From NCBI GenBank assembly GCA_033856195.1, contig JAWVFL010000067.1:62001-126000 (forward strand): a stretch of DNA of 64,000 bases, read 5' to 3'. The first letter of the stretch is position 1; every line of letters begins with the position of its first letter. Shown here piece by piece: positions 7,236 through 14,813 of the stretch. The notes below the pieces were generated by a model. That model was not told where the DNA came from, searched no databases, and was given only the letters and a program-made list of their open reading frames with translations. The stretch comes from VRUE01 sp033856195. GTDB taxonomy: Bacteria; Actinomycetota; Thermoleophilia; Solirubrobacterales; 70-9. Both the position numbers and the translations under genes were made by a program.

Positions 7236-8444
7236 GTGGTCGTGTCCGGCCGCTCGCACGCGGAATTCGAGGCGATCTTCGCGGAGGTCGAGGCACCGTT
7301 TGCCTTCGTCGACCTCGAAGCGATGTGGTCCAACTCGGACGCGATGCTGGCGCGGGCCGGTACGAAGCCGATTCGGGTCGCAAGCAAGTCGCTGCGCTGT
7401 CGGGCGCTGTTGGAGCGGATTCTTGCGCGCGACGAGCACTTTGCCGGGCTGATGACCTTCACCCTGCCGGAGACGCTCTGGCTGGCCAAGGAAGGCTTCG
7501 AGAACCTGCTGCTCGCCTACCCGACGGCGGACACGGGCGCGCTCGAGGAACTCGCGCTGCGCTCGGTCGCCAACCCCGGCGACGCTCCGATCGTGATGGT
7601 CGACTGCATCGAGCACCTCGATGCGATCGAGTCAGTTCTGGGCGGGGGGGCGGCACCGGTGCGGGTCTGCATCGAGCTCGATGCCGGCTGGTGGGCGTTG
7701 GGCGGGCGGATCAAGGTGGGTCCGAAGCGCTCGCCCGTGCACACGGTCGAGCAGGCAGTTGAGCTGGCCCGGGAGATCGAGCGACGCGGCCAGGTCGAGC
7801 TGGCCGCGCTGATGGCTTACGAGGGCCAGATCGCCGGCGTCGGCGACCGCCCGCCGGGCCGACGGCTGCGCGGCGCGGCGATCCGTGCGATGCAGCGTCG
7901 TTCGGCCGCCGAGCTGGCCGCGCGGCGCGCCGCTGTCGTCACCGCGATCCGCGAGTTCGCCGAGCTGCCGATCGTCAACGGCGGCGGCACCGGCAGCCTC
8001 GAGCTGACCGGGGCCGAGGACGCGGTCACCGAGATCGCCGCGGGCTCGGGCTTCTACGCCCCCACCCTCTTCGACAGCTACAGCCGCTTCAGCCTCACTC
8101 CCGCGGCCGGCTTCGTCCTGCCGATCGTGCGCAAGCCGAGCGACCGAATCGCAACCGCACTTGGCGGCGGCTACCTCGCCTCCGGCGGGGGCGACTCCTC
8201 GCGTCTCCCCTCCCCCTGGCTGCCGCCCGGCCTCGAACTCGACTCCGAGGAGGGCGCCGGCGAGGTCCAGACGCCGCTCAGCGGCGCCCCCGCCCGCGAT
8301 CTGAGTGTCGGCGACCGCGTCTACATGCGCCACGCCAAGGCCGGTGAGCTGTGCGAGCGCTTCGACGTACTCCACCTCGTCGAGGGCAATGAGATCGTCG
8401 ACGTCGTCCCCACCTATCGCGGCGAGGGCCAGACCTTCCTCTAG
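7236..8444 (+). CDS. PLP-dependent D-threonine aldolase/alanine racemase-like enzyme
   Basis: A 402-residue fold-type III PLP enzyme. The N-terminal alanine-racemase-like barrel carries the cofactor lysine in RVASKSLRC (near residue 51). ELDAGWWALGG, the small-residue loop NGGGTGSLE (phosphate binding) and GSGFYAPTLFD follow. The C-terminal DSD1-type domain has HAKAGELCERF, whose His and Cys match the metal ligands of D-serine dehydratase/D-threonine aldolase relatives. It therefore probably acts on a D-beta-hydroxy amino acid, but the substrate is not settled. It is convergent with and directly abuts an FAD sugar-lactone oxidase gene (stop codons adjacent at 8444/8445). I recall this pairing from other actinobacteria. 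GTG 7236 is used; GTG 7242 is possible. Confidence 0.82.
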   Translation: MVVSGRSHAEFEAIFAEVEAPFAFVDLEAMWSNSDAMLARAGTKPIRVASKSLRCRALLERILARDEHFAGLMTFTLPETLWLAKEGFENLLLAYPTADTGALEELALRSVANPGDAPIVMVDCIEHLDAIESVLGGGAAPVRVCIELDAGWWALGGRIKVGPKRSPVHTVEQAVELAREIERRGQVELAALMAYEGQIAGVGDRPPGRRLRGAAIRAMQRRSAAELAARRAAVVTAIREFAELPIVNGGGTGSLELTGAEDAVTEIAAGSGFYAPTLFDSYSRFSLTPAAGFVLPIVRKPSDRIATALGGGYLASGGGDSSRLPSPWLPPGLELDSEEGAGEVQTPLSGAPARDLSVGDRVYMRHAKAGELCERFDVLHLVEGNEIVDVVPTYRGEGQTFL

Positions 8445-9743
8445 CTAGGGACCGAGCACCCGCTCCGCGTACTCGTTGGTGAAGGCGTGGCCGGGATCGA
8501 GCTCGTCCCGTGCCGCCTGGAAGTCAGTCCAGCGCGGGTAGCGGTCGGCAAGGGTGGCGGCGGTCTGGAAGTGGCGCTTGCCCCAGTGGGGGCGGCCGCC
8601 GTACTCGTTCATGATCGCCTCGACCGCTTCGAAGTACGGGCGCCACTCCATCCCCCGGTACTGGTGCACGGCGATGTAGGCGGTGTCGCGTTCGTGCGAG
8701 GGACTGAGCAGCGCGTCATCGCCGGCGGTGACGCGCATCTCGATCGGGAAGAAGACCGGATAGCGGTTGGAGCGGACCCACTCGATCACCCGGCTCGCCG
8801 CCTCCGGCCCGTGCTCGCGCGGCACGCCGTACTCCATCTCGGTGAAGCGGACCCGGCGCTCGTTGGCGAAGATCCGGTCGCTGCGATCGATTGCCGTGCT
8901 GCCGGAGGCGAGCCAGGCGGCGAGCCGTGAGAGCGAGGGAATCGCACTCGGGACGGCCTTGCCGGCGGCCGAGATCGCCTCCAGCGCCCAGTTCTCCAGC
9001 ACGATGTCGTTGAGGAAGGCGGCTGCCCGGCCGCGCGGGCGCGGCGGCCCGCCGGTGCGGTTGCGTTCGAGGACCAGGGCCGAGTCGGCGTAAGGAAAGG
9101 TGAAGAGCTCGAAGTGCTCGTGGGCGTCGGCGCGCTCTTGAAAGGAGTCGAGTACCTCCTCACGCGGATGGGAGCTGTCGACCCGATGCAGAGTAAAGGC
9201 CGGAGTGCAGCGCAGGGTCACCGAGCAGATCGCGCCCAGGGCGCCGATGCTGACCCGTGCGGCACGCAGCAAATCGGGATCGCTCTCCGCCGTCAGCTCG
9301 CGCAGCGAGCCATCGGCGAGGACCAGCTCCATTGCGACGACCTGCGAGGAGATGTTGCGCAGCTTGGCCCCAGTCCCGTGGGTCCCGGTCGAAATCGCGC
9401 CGGCGATCGTCTGGCGGTCGATGTCGCCGAGGTTCTCCATCGCCAGGCCCAAGCCGTGCAGCTGCTCGTTCAGGTCGGCGAGCACCGTTCCGGCTCCGAC
9501 CTTGACCAGGCCTGAAGAGCGATCTGCGTCGATCACGCCGCTCAGCTGTCCGGCGTCGATCATCGTGCCCTCGGTCATCGCCGTCTCGGTGAAGGAATGG
9601 CCGCTCGCCGCGACGCTGATCTTGCGGCCCGCCACGGCCGCAGTGACGATGCACTCGGAGAGCTCCTCGCGACTTGCGGGCCGCAACCGCTCGACAGGCG
9701 TGCAGACCTGATCCCCGGCCCAGTTGCGCCAGGCAGCAGTCAC
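8445..9743 (-). CDS. FAD-linked oxidase, D-arabinono-1,4-lactone oxidase family
   Basis: A protein of about 432 residues of the vanillyl-alcohol-oxidase fold. The N-terminal PP-loop region reads RPASREELSECI, then ISVAASGHSFTETAMTEGTMIDAGQL. The His in SGHSF is where the FAD is covalently held in this family. GDIDRQTIAGAISTGTHGTG is the second FAD-binding segment. The C-terminal ALO domain ends with GGRPHWGKRHF, a characteristic strand with substrate-contacting residues, and HAFTNEYAERVLGP. The GTG at 9743 is preferred because GAGGGCGA lies just upstream and longer starts run into the MFS gene. It oxidises a sugar lactone or alditol with O2 or another acceptor; the substrate is undetermined. 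It lies 46 bases downstream of the exporter gene on the same strand. Confidence 0.9.
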   Translation of the reverse strand: MTAAWRNWAGDQVCTPVERLRPASREELSECIVTAAVAGRKISVAASGHSFTETAMTEGTMIDAGQLSGVIDADRSSGLVKVGAGTVLADLNEQLHGLGLAMENLGDIDRQTIAGAISTGTHGTGAKLRNISSQVVAMELVLADGSLRELTAESDPDLLRAARVSIGALGAICSVTLRCTPAFTLHRVDSSHPREEVLDSFQERADAHEHFELFTFPYADSALVLERNRTGGPPRPRGRAAAFLNDIVLENWALEAISAAGKAVPSAIPSLSRLAAWLASGSTAIDRSDRIFANERRVRFTEMEYGVPREHGPEAASRVIEWVRSNRYPVFFPIEMRVTAGDDALLSPSHERDTAYIAVHQYRGMEWRPYFEAVEAIMNEYGGRPHWGKRHFQTAATLADRYPRWTDFQAARDELDPGHAFTNEYAERVLGP

Positions 9744-9789
9744 TCGCCCTCGCCGCTCGCTGAAGACATGCTCCGGGAGCCTAGTCCGG

Positions 9790-10962
9790 TCAGCCCTCAA
9801 CCGCGGGGATGGCCGGTGGCGCCAATGCATGAAACGCATAAAGGACCGTTCCAAGCAGCAGCACGATGATCGCCAGGCTCGGCGCCGCGTTGCCCGCCAC
9901 GCTGGCGGCGCCACCACCGGCAAGTCCACCCACGACCTGTCCCGCGGCCCAGGCCATATTGGAGAGGCCGGCAGCGAACCCCTGATGCAGCTGACTGGTC
10001 TCGGCCGTCTCGGAGAGCATGGTCAATGCTGGCGTGAAGCAAATGCCTCCACCGAGCGAGGTCAAGATCAAGCCGGCCATCACTACGCCCATCGCCTCTC
10101 CAATTGCCACTGCCGCCATTGCTACGGCGCAAATGCTGAGACCGACCACGAAGGGAAGGCGCCGTCCCGCTCTATCGGAGAAGCGCCCGGCAATCGGCGC
10201 CAGAACAGCCTCGAGGGCGGCGCCCGCGATGAAGCCGCCTGCGATCAGCGCGTGACCTCCACCGAGATCGGCGATCTGCAGTGGCACCAAAACCTCGACT
10301 GCACCGAACATCACCGAGGGAATGGCGACGAAGGTCGTCGCCATCACGATCGGGCGGCTGAACATCGTCTCGGCAACCTCGTGCAGGTCCTGGCGTTCCG
10401 GCGCCTCGGCCTCCGGCAGGCGAGCGGCGAAGACGGCAAGCGCGATTGCCACTCCCAGCACCGCGCTGAAGACAAGTTCGGTGCCGATTGTGGCGGCGAG
10501 CGCACCCAGCACGGGGCCGAGCAGAGCACCAGCCACCGCGGTCCCAAGAGCCGTGCCGATGATCGAGCCGCGACGCTCCGGCGGCGAAACGCTGATCAGC
10601 CAGGTAAGCGCACCGGACCAGATCAACGCGCCTGCGCCACCCTGGATGAAGCGCGCGGCGTCGAGGAGCAGGAACTCCTTGGCGAACCCAAAAGCGACAC
10701 TGGAGACGCCGAGCAGAAGCAGGCCCACGATCACCGTGCGCCGGGGGCCGAAACTTGCCGCAAGCAAGCCGGCCGGCAAGGCGAAGACGAGTGTCCCGGC
10801 CGCGTAAGAAGCTGACAGCACCCCGGCCTGGGCCTTGCTCAACCCGAGATCTGAGACGTAGTCGGGGAGCAGCGGCGCGATAGCCGAGAAGAAGACGACG
10901 TCAAAGAAGACCATCGCCGAGGCAAGTATGAGCAATCGACGCATTGCAGACAATACAATCAT
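9790..10962 (-). CDS. Major facilitator superfamily transporter
   Basis: A 390-residue membrane protein with about 12 hydrophobic segments in two six-helix halves, the standard MFS length. The loop 2-3 signature is recognisable as LPAGLLAASFGPRRTVIVG and its second-half counterpart as IAGRFSDRAGRRLPFVVG. TM5 carries a proline/glycine-rich stretch (GTALGTAVAGALLGPVLGALA) like the antiporter motif C of drug/H+ exporters, so efflux is the likely direction. No substrate can be read. The ATG at 10962 gives an N-terminus MIVLSAMRRLLILA; 10944 is possible. It is upstream of and probably cotranscribed with the FAD-oxidase gene. Confidence 0.9.
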   Translation of the reverse strand: MIVLSAMRRLLILASAMVFFDVVFFSAIAPLLPDYVSDLGLSKAQAGVLSASYAAGTLVFALPAGLLAASFGPRRTVIVGLLLLGVSSVAFGFAKEFLLLDAARFIQGGAGALIWSGALTWLISVSPPERRGSIIGTALGTAVAGALLGPVLGALAATIGTELVFSAVLGVAIALAVFAARLPEAEAPERQDLHEVAETMFSRPIVMATTFVAIPSVMFGAVEVLVPLQIADLGGGHALIAGGFIAGAALEAVLAPIAGRFSDRAGRRLPFVVGLSICAVAMAAVAIGEAMGVVMAGLILTSLGGGICFTPALTMLSETAETSQLHQGFAAGLSNMAWAAGQVVGGLAGGGAASVAGNAAPSLAIIVLLLGTVLYAFHALAPPAIPAVEG

Positions 10963-11020
10963 CTTGAGCGTTCGCAGTCGTGGGCCGTCGCGTCTAGCAT
11001 CGACGGATCGCCTACTCCCC

Positions 11021-11109
11021 GGAGGGGTGGCAGAGCGGTTGAATGCACCGGTCTTGAAAACCGGCAGGCGTCTAACGGCGTCTCGAGGGTTCGAATCCCT
11101 CCCCCTCCG
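11021..11109 (+). tRNA. tRNA-Ser(TGA)
   Basis: An 89-base class II tRNA. Acceptor GGAGGGG pairs with CCCCTCC and discriminator G. The D-arm has GGCAGAGCGGTTGAATGCA. Anticodon loop CTTGAAA (anticodon TGA) sits between ACCGGT and ACCGGC-type stems. The long variable arm is AGGCGTCTAACGGCGTCT, and the T-arm is GGGTTCGAATCCC. No CCA is encoded. A possible promoter is TTCGCA (10971) and TAGCAT (10995) with an 18-base spacer. The TIR cassette begins 26 bases past its 3' end. Confidence 0.97.
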
Positions 11110-11135
11110 CTAGCTGTTCACGCAGAAGGCCCTAG

Positions 11136-11783
11136 TCAAACCGTCGGCAGAATCGAGCGGGCCTCGGCGACCCGCGCGGGCCATGGCGGTGAAGCGTTCG
11201 CCCAGCGCACACTGAGTTGCTCCATGGCCGCATAGAGCCGTGGCAGACTGGCGAGCACCCTTTCCGGCGTGATGTCCGAACGAACTCCGGGGGAATCTTT
11301 ACGCGTCAACAGCCAGGCCATAATCGCGGGGACAATCGTCTCGGCTGTCTCCTCATGCGTCCCAGGGTCGAAGCCTGCGAGATTGGATATGAAAGGGGCG
11401 TACGCATGATCGTCAGGCACGAGGACAAGCCAGTCATGTGCCTGTCCGTCTCCCCCCTGGGTTGCGTAACGACGCCCCATTGCGATGCCGAGCTCCAGCG
11501 GCATATTGAAGCGGGCTAGATTGTGGTCGCCCTCGCCACGGCACCTACTGAGATCGTGGATTGAAAAGCGGCTGCCGTGCAAGGCAGCGCAGATGCGGTC
11601 GATGCGGGAAACAGCCGTTGAGCCGGTCTCGGTCGCGATCCGCGGCACGAAGCCACAGCTGAGGACTGCGAGCAGGATCGCGTTGAGCAGCGGCTCGTAC
11701 TCGCTATCGAACGGACAGTTGAGAAAAACCGAGACGTCGGCAGCAGGGATCTCCCCCCAAGCGTAGATATCGGTTGTCTCCAT
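11136..11783 (-). CDS. Partner of TIR-TPR protein; FLNCPFD-type Rossmann-like protein of unknown function
   Basis: A 215-residue protein. The N-terminal half has a conserved-looking pattern: VSVFLNCPFDSEYEPLLNAI, LSCGFVPRIATETGS, RIDRICAALHGSRFSIHDLS, ARFNMPLELGIAMGRR. Alternating strands and helices with a strand-end NCPFD and an Arg/Asp/Glu-rich later section suggest a TIR-like or deoxyribosyltransferase-like Rossmann fold, with FSIHDLSR and MPLELG in the positions of active-site loops. This is fold-level inference; I have seen this protein type annotated only as hypothetical. It starts 12 bases after the stop of the TIR-TPR gene and is almost certainly cotranscribed with it. Together they look like an effector/sensor pair. 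Codon use is less GC-biased than neighbouring core genes. Confidence 0.7.
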   Translation of the reverse strand: METTDIYAWGEIPAADVSVFLNCPFDSEYEPLLNAILLAVLSCGFVPRIATETGSTAVSRIDRICAALHGSRFSIHDLSRCRGEGDHNLARFNMPLELGIAMGRRYATQGGDGQAHDWLVLVPDDHAYAPFISNLAGFDPGTHEETAETIVPAIMAWLLTRKDSPGVRSDITPERVLASLPRLYAAMEQLSVRWANASPPWPARVAEARSILPTV

Positions 11784-11795
11784 ACGTCGCTGAAG

Positions 11796-13439
11796 TCAGA
11801 CAGACGCACGCTCGAGCCGAGCCAGTGCACGCTGGTACTTGGTCACCCGGGGATCGTCGTAGCCGACTGCCTCAGCGCCAATCTGAATAGCCTCGTGAAT
11901 CCGGTCTGAGGCTACCTGCAGATCGCCTCGATCTCGGGCAACCAAGCCGAGGTTGTAGAGGTTTTCGGCAACCTCTCGTCGCCGAGGCCCGTAGATCTCC
12001 TTCGCCGCCTCAAGCACCTCGCTCAACACACTCTCGGCCTCGTCAAGCATTCCCTGTGAACGAAGCGCGATTCCCAAGTAGTACATTGACGCAGCCCATC
12101 CCTCGGAGATGCCCGCAGCGCGGTTTTCTTTGGCTGCAGTCCGCAGCGCATCCACCGCCCCCTCCCAATCTCCACTCTTGTGCAAGACCACCCCTAGGTA
12201 GAACCAACATCCCGCCTTAATCGCGGTTTTCACTCCCGGCGACCTCTCTGCTATCGACACGGCGCGCCTCAGCGCCACGGTGGCCCCTTCAAGGTCGCTC
12301 AGCTCAGTAAGCGTGTAACCCAAGCCAAGCAGCTGCATGACGGTCGTCACGGGCTCCGCCGCCTCAGCCAAAGTGGCCCCATCCTGAAGTTGTTCCTTCG
12401 CCAGCGAAAGCCAGAGTTCGTTGGCCTCAACCCGCGGGTGTTTAGAGCCGAGCTCCCGCCGGTTAACCAAGAGGGTGTGCTCGAGAATCTGCTCGGCCTC
12501 TTGATGGCGGCCGGCACGCACTAGAAGCGAACCGAGTTCTTGCTTGATCCCAACGACGGCCGGGGACTCGCCGCCATCCTCCTCTGCACGAATCGTGGCC
12601 GCCTGCTTCAAGGCGTCCAAGGCCTCATTGAACTGCTTGAGCTCCGCAAGAGTTTCAGCCAACGGCAGCAGAATCGAGACCCGATTGGGATATCCCTCCG
12701 CGTCAGCCGCCTCACATATGTGCAGAGCCTTTCCAAGGCGCTTGAGGGCGTTGGTGTGGTCGTGTAGCTGCAGATCGATCAGCCCGATGTTGAGATTCGC
12801 AAGGGCTAAGCCCTTTGGGTCGGACTGCACCTGGCAAGACTGCTCGAGGGCTGCACGGTGCTCGCGCAACTCGTCCTCGTCGGGCTGGTCCCCTGAGAGG
12901 GCCGCGATGGTCGCATCCAGACGTCGCATCAGTTGCGCGCGGCTGTCCGGATCGTCGTGCAACAAATGAAGCCATGGCTGCGACACGCCGGAAATCGTGT
13001 CCTCAAAGCCGACCTTCGGGTGGGCGAGCAGTTCAAAAACTTTGGCAAATGCCACCTCATCCGAGGGGTGGGCAGGATCAACGCGCACTGCTGAAAGCCC
13101 GCGTAGGAAAGGGGGCTCGCTGGCGGCGCCAAGAAGGATCGGCACGATTCGCTTGTCTTTCCCTTGCCAATAGGCCTGCAGGGCTGCGCTCCACTCGAAG
13201 CGCTCCACCTCGGACGGTTCCGAGCCGATCAAGAGCACGACACCTTCCGCCGCAGCGAGCGCGGAGAAGACAGCGTGATTCCACTCAATGCCCAGGGAGA
13301 CTTCGGATGAGGCTCTTACTGCGCTTTTTCTGCACTCACCCCGCAGGTATACGGCGAGCTCAGCGGCCACTCCCGCCCCATCGGGGCCGTGAGAGATGAA
13401 AAATCTCTCAGGACACTGCGACGTTCGGGGATCCGTCAT
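11796..13439 (-). CDS. TIR domain protein with TPR array
   Basis: A 547-residue protein. Residues ~10-150 are a TIR domain: strand A (ERFFISHGPDGAGVAAELAV), the BB-region with SLGIEWNHAVFSALAAAEGVV, LLIGSEPSEVERFEWSAALQAYW (the usual site of the catalytic Glu in NAD-cleaving TIRs) and RIVPILLGAASEPPFLRGLS. Residues ~190-545 are at least eight TPR-like helix pairs (for example GWAASMYYLGIALRSQGMLDEAES and AENLYNLGLVARDRGDL). Bacterial TIR-TPR proteins typically use the repeats to sense a trigger or scaffold oligomers and the TIR to degrade NAD+ or make a signal. Here the catalytic state is inferred. AGGGTGA four bases before the ATG serves as ribosome-binding site. First gene of a two-gene operon next to tRNA-Ser(TGA). 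GC content looks below that of its neighbours. Confidence 0.85.
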   Translation of the reverse strand: MTDPRTSQCPERFFISHGPDGAGVAAELAVYLRGECRKSAVRASSEVSLGIEWNHAVFSALAAAEGVVLLIGSEPSEVERFEWSAALQAYWQGKDKRIVPILLGAASEPPFLRGLSAVRVDPAHPSDEVAFAKVFELLAHPKVGFEDTISGVSQPWLHLLHDDPDSRAQLMRRLDATIAALSGDQPDEDELREHRAALEQSCQVQSDPKGLALANLNIGLIDLQLHDHTNALKRLGKALHICEAADAEGYPNRVSILLPLAETLAELKQFNEALDALKQAATIRAEEDGGESPAVVGIKQELGSLLVRAGRHQEAEQILEHTLLVNRRELGSKHPRVEANELWLSLAKEQLQDGATLAEAAEPVTTVMQLLGLGYTLTELSDLEGATVALRRAVSIAERSPGVKTAIKAGCWFYLGVVLHKSGDWEGAVDALRTAAKENRAAGISEGWAASMYYLGIALRSQGMLDEAESVLSEVLEAAKEIYGPRRREVAENLYNLGLVARDRGDLQVASDRIHEAIQIGAEAVGYDDPRVTKYQRALARLERASV

Positions 13440-13466
13440 TTAGTCACCCTAAAGCAAATCGCTCAA

Positions 13467-13569
13467 AGGTTTCCTTTTGGTACGTCGTGAATACCCGAAT
13501 TTGGTGCTCTCTACAGAGGTTTCCAAATGGACCCGCTGGCGCCAAATTACGCCATGGGACAGGAAACCT
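13467..13569. promoter_or_regulatory. Three spaced AGGTTTCC elements between TIR operon and channel gene
   Basis: AGGTTTCC occurs at 13467-13474 and 13517-13524 in direct orientation, exactly 50 bp apart, and inverted (GGAAACCT) at 13562-13569. The region separates the divergent TIR-TPR and K+-channel genes. The regular spacing could mark operator sites for one regulator controlling either gene, or be coincidence. TTTAG-N5-CTAAA around 13440-13454 forms a further small dyad next to the TIR start. Confidence 0.3.
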
Positions 13570-13593
13570 CGCGCAACGACCGAACGTGCGGAG

Positions 13594-14343
13594 ATGGAGA
13601 CGGCATCGCGCCGGGCGCGCAGGCGTGAGCGATGGCTGCAGCGAGCGGAGCGCGTCACCGACGCCTTTGGGCTGGTCTTCGTTCTGGTCCTGGTCACCTA
13701 TGTGCTGGCCTCGCTGCTGGACAATCGCGGCTGGACCTCGGTAGTCCTTACTGTGGCGACGAGCGCGACCTCGATGGTGGCGCTGACCAGCTCGCACGCG
13801 CGGGGTCGGCTCGTGCGCATCGCCCTGGTGCTATCGGCGCTGACCGTGGCACTTGCCGCCGTCGGGGCTGCCGCCGGCAACCACGACTGGCTCAACCTCG
13901 CGACGCTGATCCAAGTTTCGCTGCTGGCCGTGGCGATGGGGGCGGTCCTGCGCCGGGTCGTCATGGCCCCGGAGGTGGGCTCGCGCACGATCCTCGGCGC
14001 GCTCAGCGTCTACGCGGTGCTGGGCATCCTCTTCACCTTCCTCTACGGCGTGATCGAGCGGGTCCAGGGAGGCCCGTTCTTCGAAGGCCACCCGGACCCC
14101 GCCAACTCGGACTTCCTCTTCTTCAGCTACACGACCCTGACCACGACCGGCTACGGCAACCTGGTTCCCGGCGGTCAGCCGGGGCGGTTGATCGCAGGCC
14201 TGGAGATGATGGCCGGCCAGATCTTTCTCGTCACACTGGTCGCCGGCCTGGTCAGCCTCTGGCGCCCGGGCGAGGCGATCCGGCGCCGTCGTGAAAGACG
14301 CGGCGGAGACGAGCCGGCCGCGGACCTGCCACCGGCGACCTAG
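13594..14343 (+). CDS. Two-pore-helix type potassium/ion channel with extra TM segments
   Basis: About 250 residues from the ATG at 13594; an upstream start at 13477 would add 39 unconserved residues. Hydrophobic segments read FGLVFVLVLVTYVLASLL, SVVLTVATSATSMVAL, VRIALVLSALTVALAAVG, LATLIQVSLLAVAMGAVL and ILGALSVYAVLGILFTFLYG. Then comes a pore loop with the K+ selectivity signature TTTGYGNL (about residues 183-190) and a last helix MMAGQIFLVTLVAGLVSLW. The layout is a six-TM-like channel with one filter per subunit, so a tetramer is expected. There is no regulatory RCK domain; both termini are short and Arg-rich. Its stop abuts that of the convergent cyclophilin gene. Confidence 0.87.
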   Translation: METASRRARRRERWLQRAERVTDAFGLVFVLVLVTYVLASLLDNRGWTSVVLTVATSATSMVALTSSHARGRLVRIALVLSALTVALAAVGAAAGNHDWLNLATLIQVSLLAVAMGAVLRRVVMAPEVGSRTILGALSVYAVLGILFTFLYGVIERVQGGPFFEGHPDPANSDFLFFSYTTLTTTGYGNLVPGGQPGRLIAGLEMMAGQIFLVTLVAGLVSLWRPGEAIRRRRERRGGDEPAADLPPAT

Positions 14344-14802
14344 CTACTCGGACAGCTCGACCCGTTCGATCGTCTGCGCTTCGAGCGGACGATCGGAGGC
14401 GTCGGCCTCGGTCGACTCGATCGCGTCGACGACGTCCATGCCGTCGACAACGCGGCCGAAGACCGTGTGCTTGCCGTCAAGCCACGGTGCAGAGGCAGTG
14501 GTGACGATGAAGAACTGCGAGCCGTTGGTGTTGGGGCCGGCGTTGGCCATCGCCAGCGCACCCCGCTCCACCTTGTGATCGTTGAACTCGTCCTCGAACG
14601 TGTAGCCGGGGCCGCCGCGGCCGGTTCCCTCGGGGCAGCCTCCCTGGATCATGAAATCCGGGATCACCCGGTGGAAGACCAATTCGTCGTAGAAACGGTC
14701 GGCCGAGAGTTTGCGGAAGTTCTCGACCGTCTTGGGCGCGTCGTCGTCGTGCAGCTCGAGCACGATCACGCCGGCGCTCGTGTGAAGGGTGGCCTGCGAC
14801 AT
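14344..14802 (-). CDS. Cyclophilin-type peptidyl-prolyl cis-trans isomerase
   Basis: A 152-residue single-domain cyclophilin without signal peptide, so cytosolic. Core motifs are DDAPKTVENFRKL, FHRVIPDFMIQGGCPEGTGRGGPGY (containing the catalytic Arg in FHRV and the Gln of MIQGG), ANAGPNTNGSQFFIVT (substrate pocket) and WLDGKHTVFGRVVDGMDVV. It accelerates proline isomerisation in folding proteins. Length and residues are normal for the PpiB-like bacterial type. It is immediately downstream of the secreted-protein gene on the same strand (start 14802, upstream gene stop 14814) and may be cotranscribed. Confidence 0.95.
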   Translation of the reverse strand: MSQATLHTSAGVIVLELHDDDAPKTVENFRKLSADRFYDELVFHRVIPDFMIQGGCPEGTGRGGPGYTFEDEFNDHKVERGALAMANAGPNTNGSQFFIVTTASAPWLDGKHTVFGRVVDGMDVVDAIESTEADASDRPLEAQTIERVELSE

Positions 14803-14813
14803 CGCGCCTCACA

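Noticed and set aside
11093..13600. Possible attachment-site duplication of the tRNA-Ser(UGA) 3' end bounding the TIR cassette
   Set aside because: No second copy of the T-arm/acceptor sequence is visible on the far side of the cassette, so an att pair cannot be claimed.
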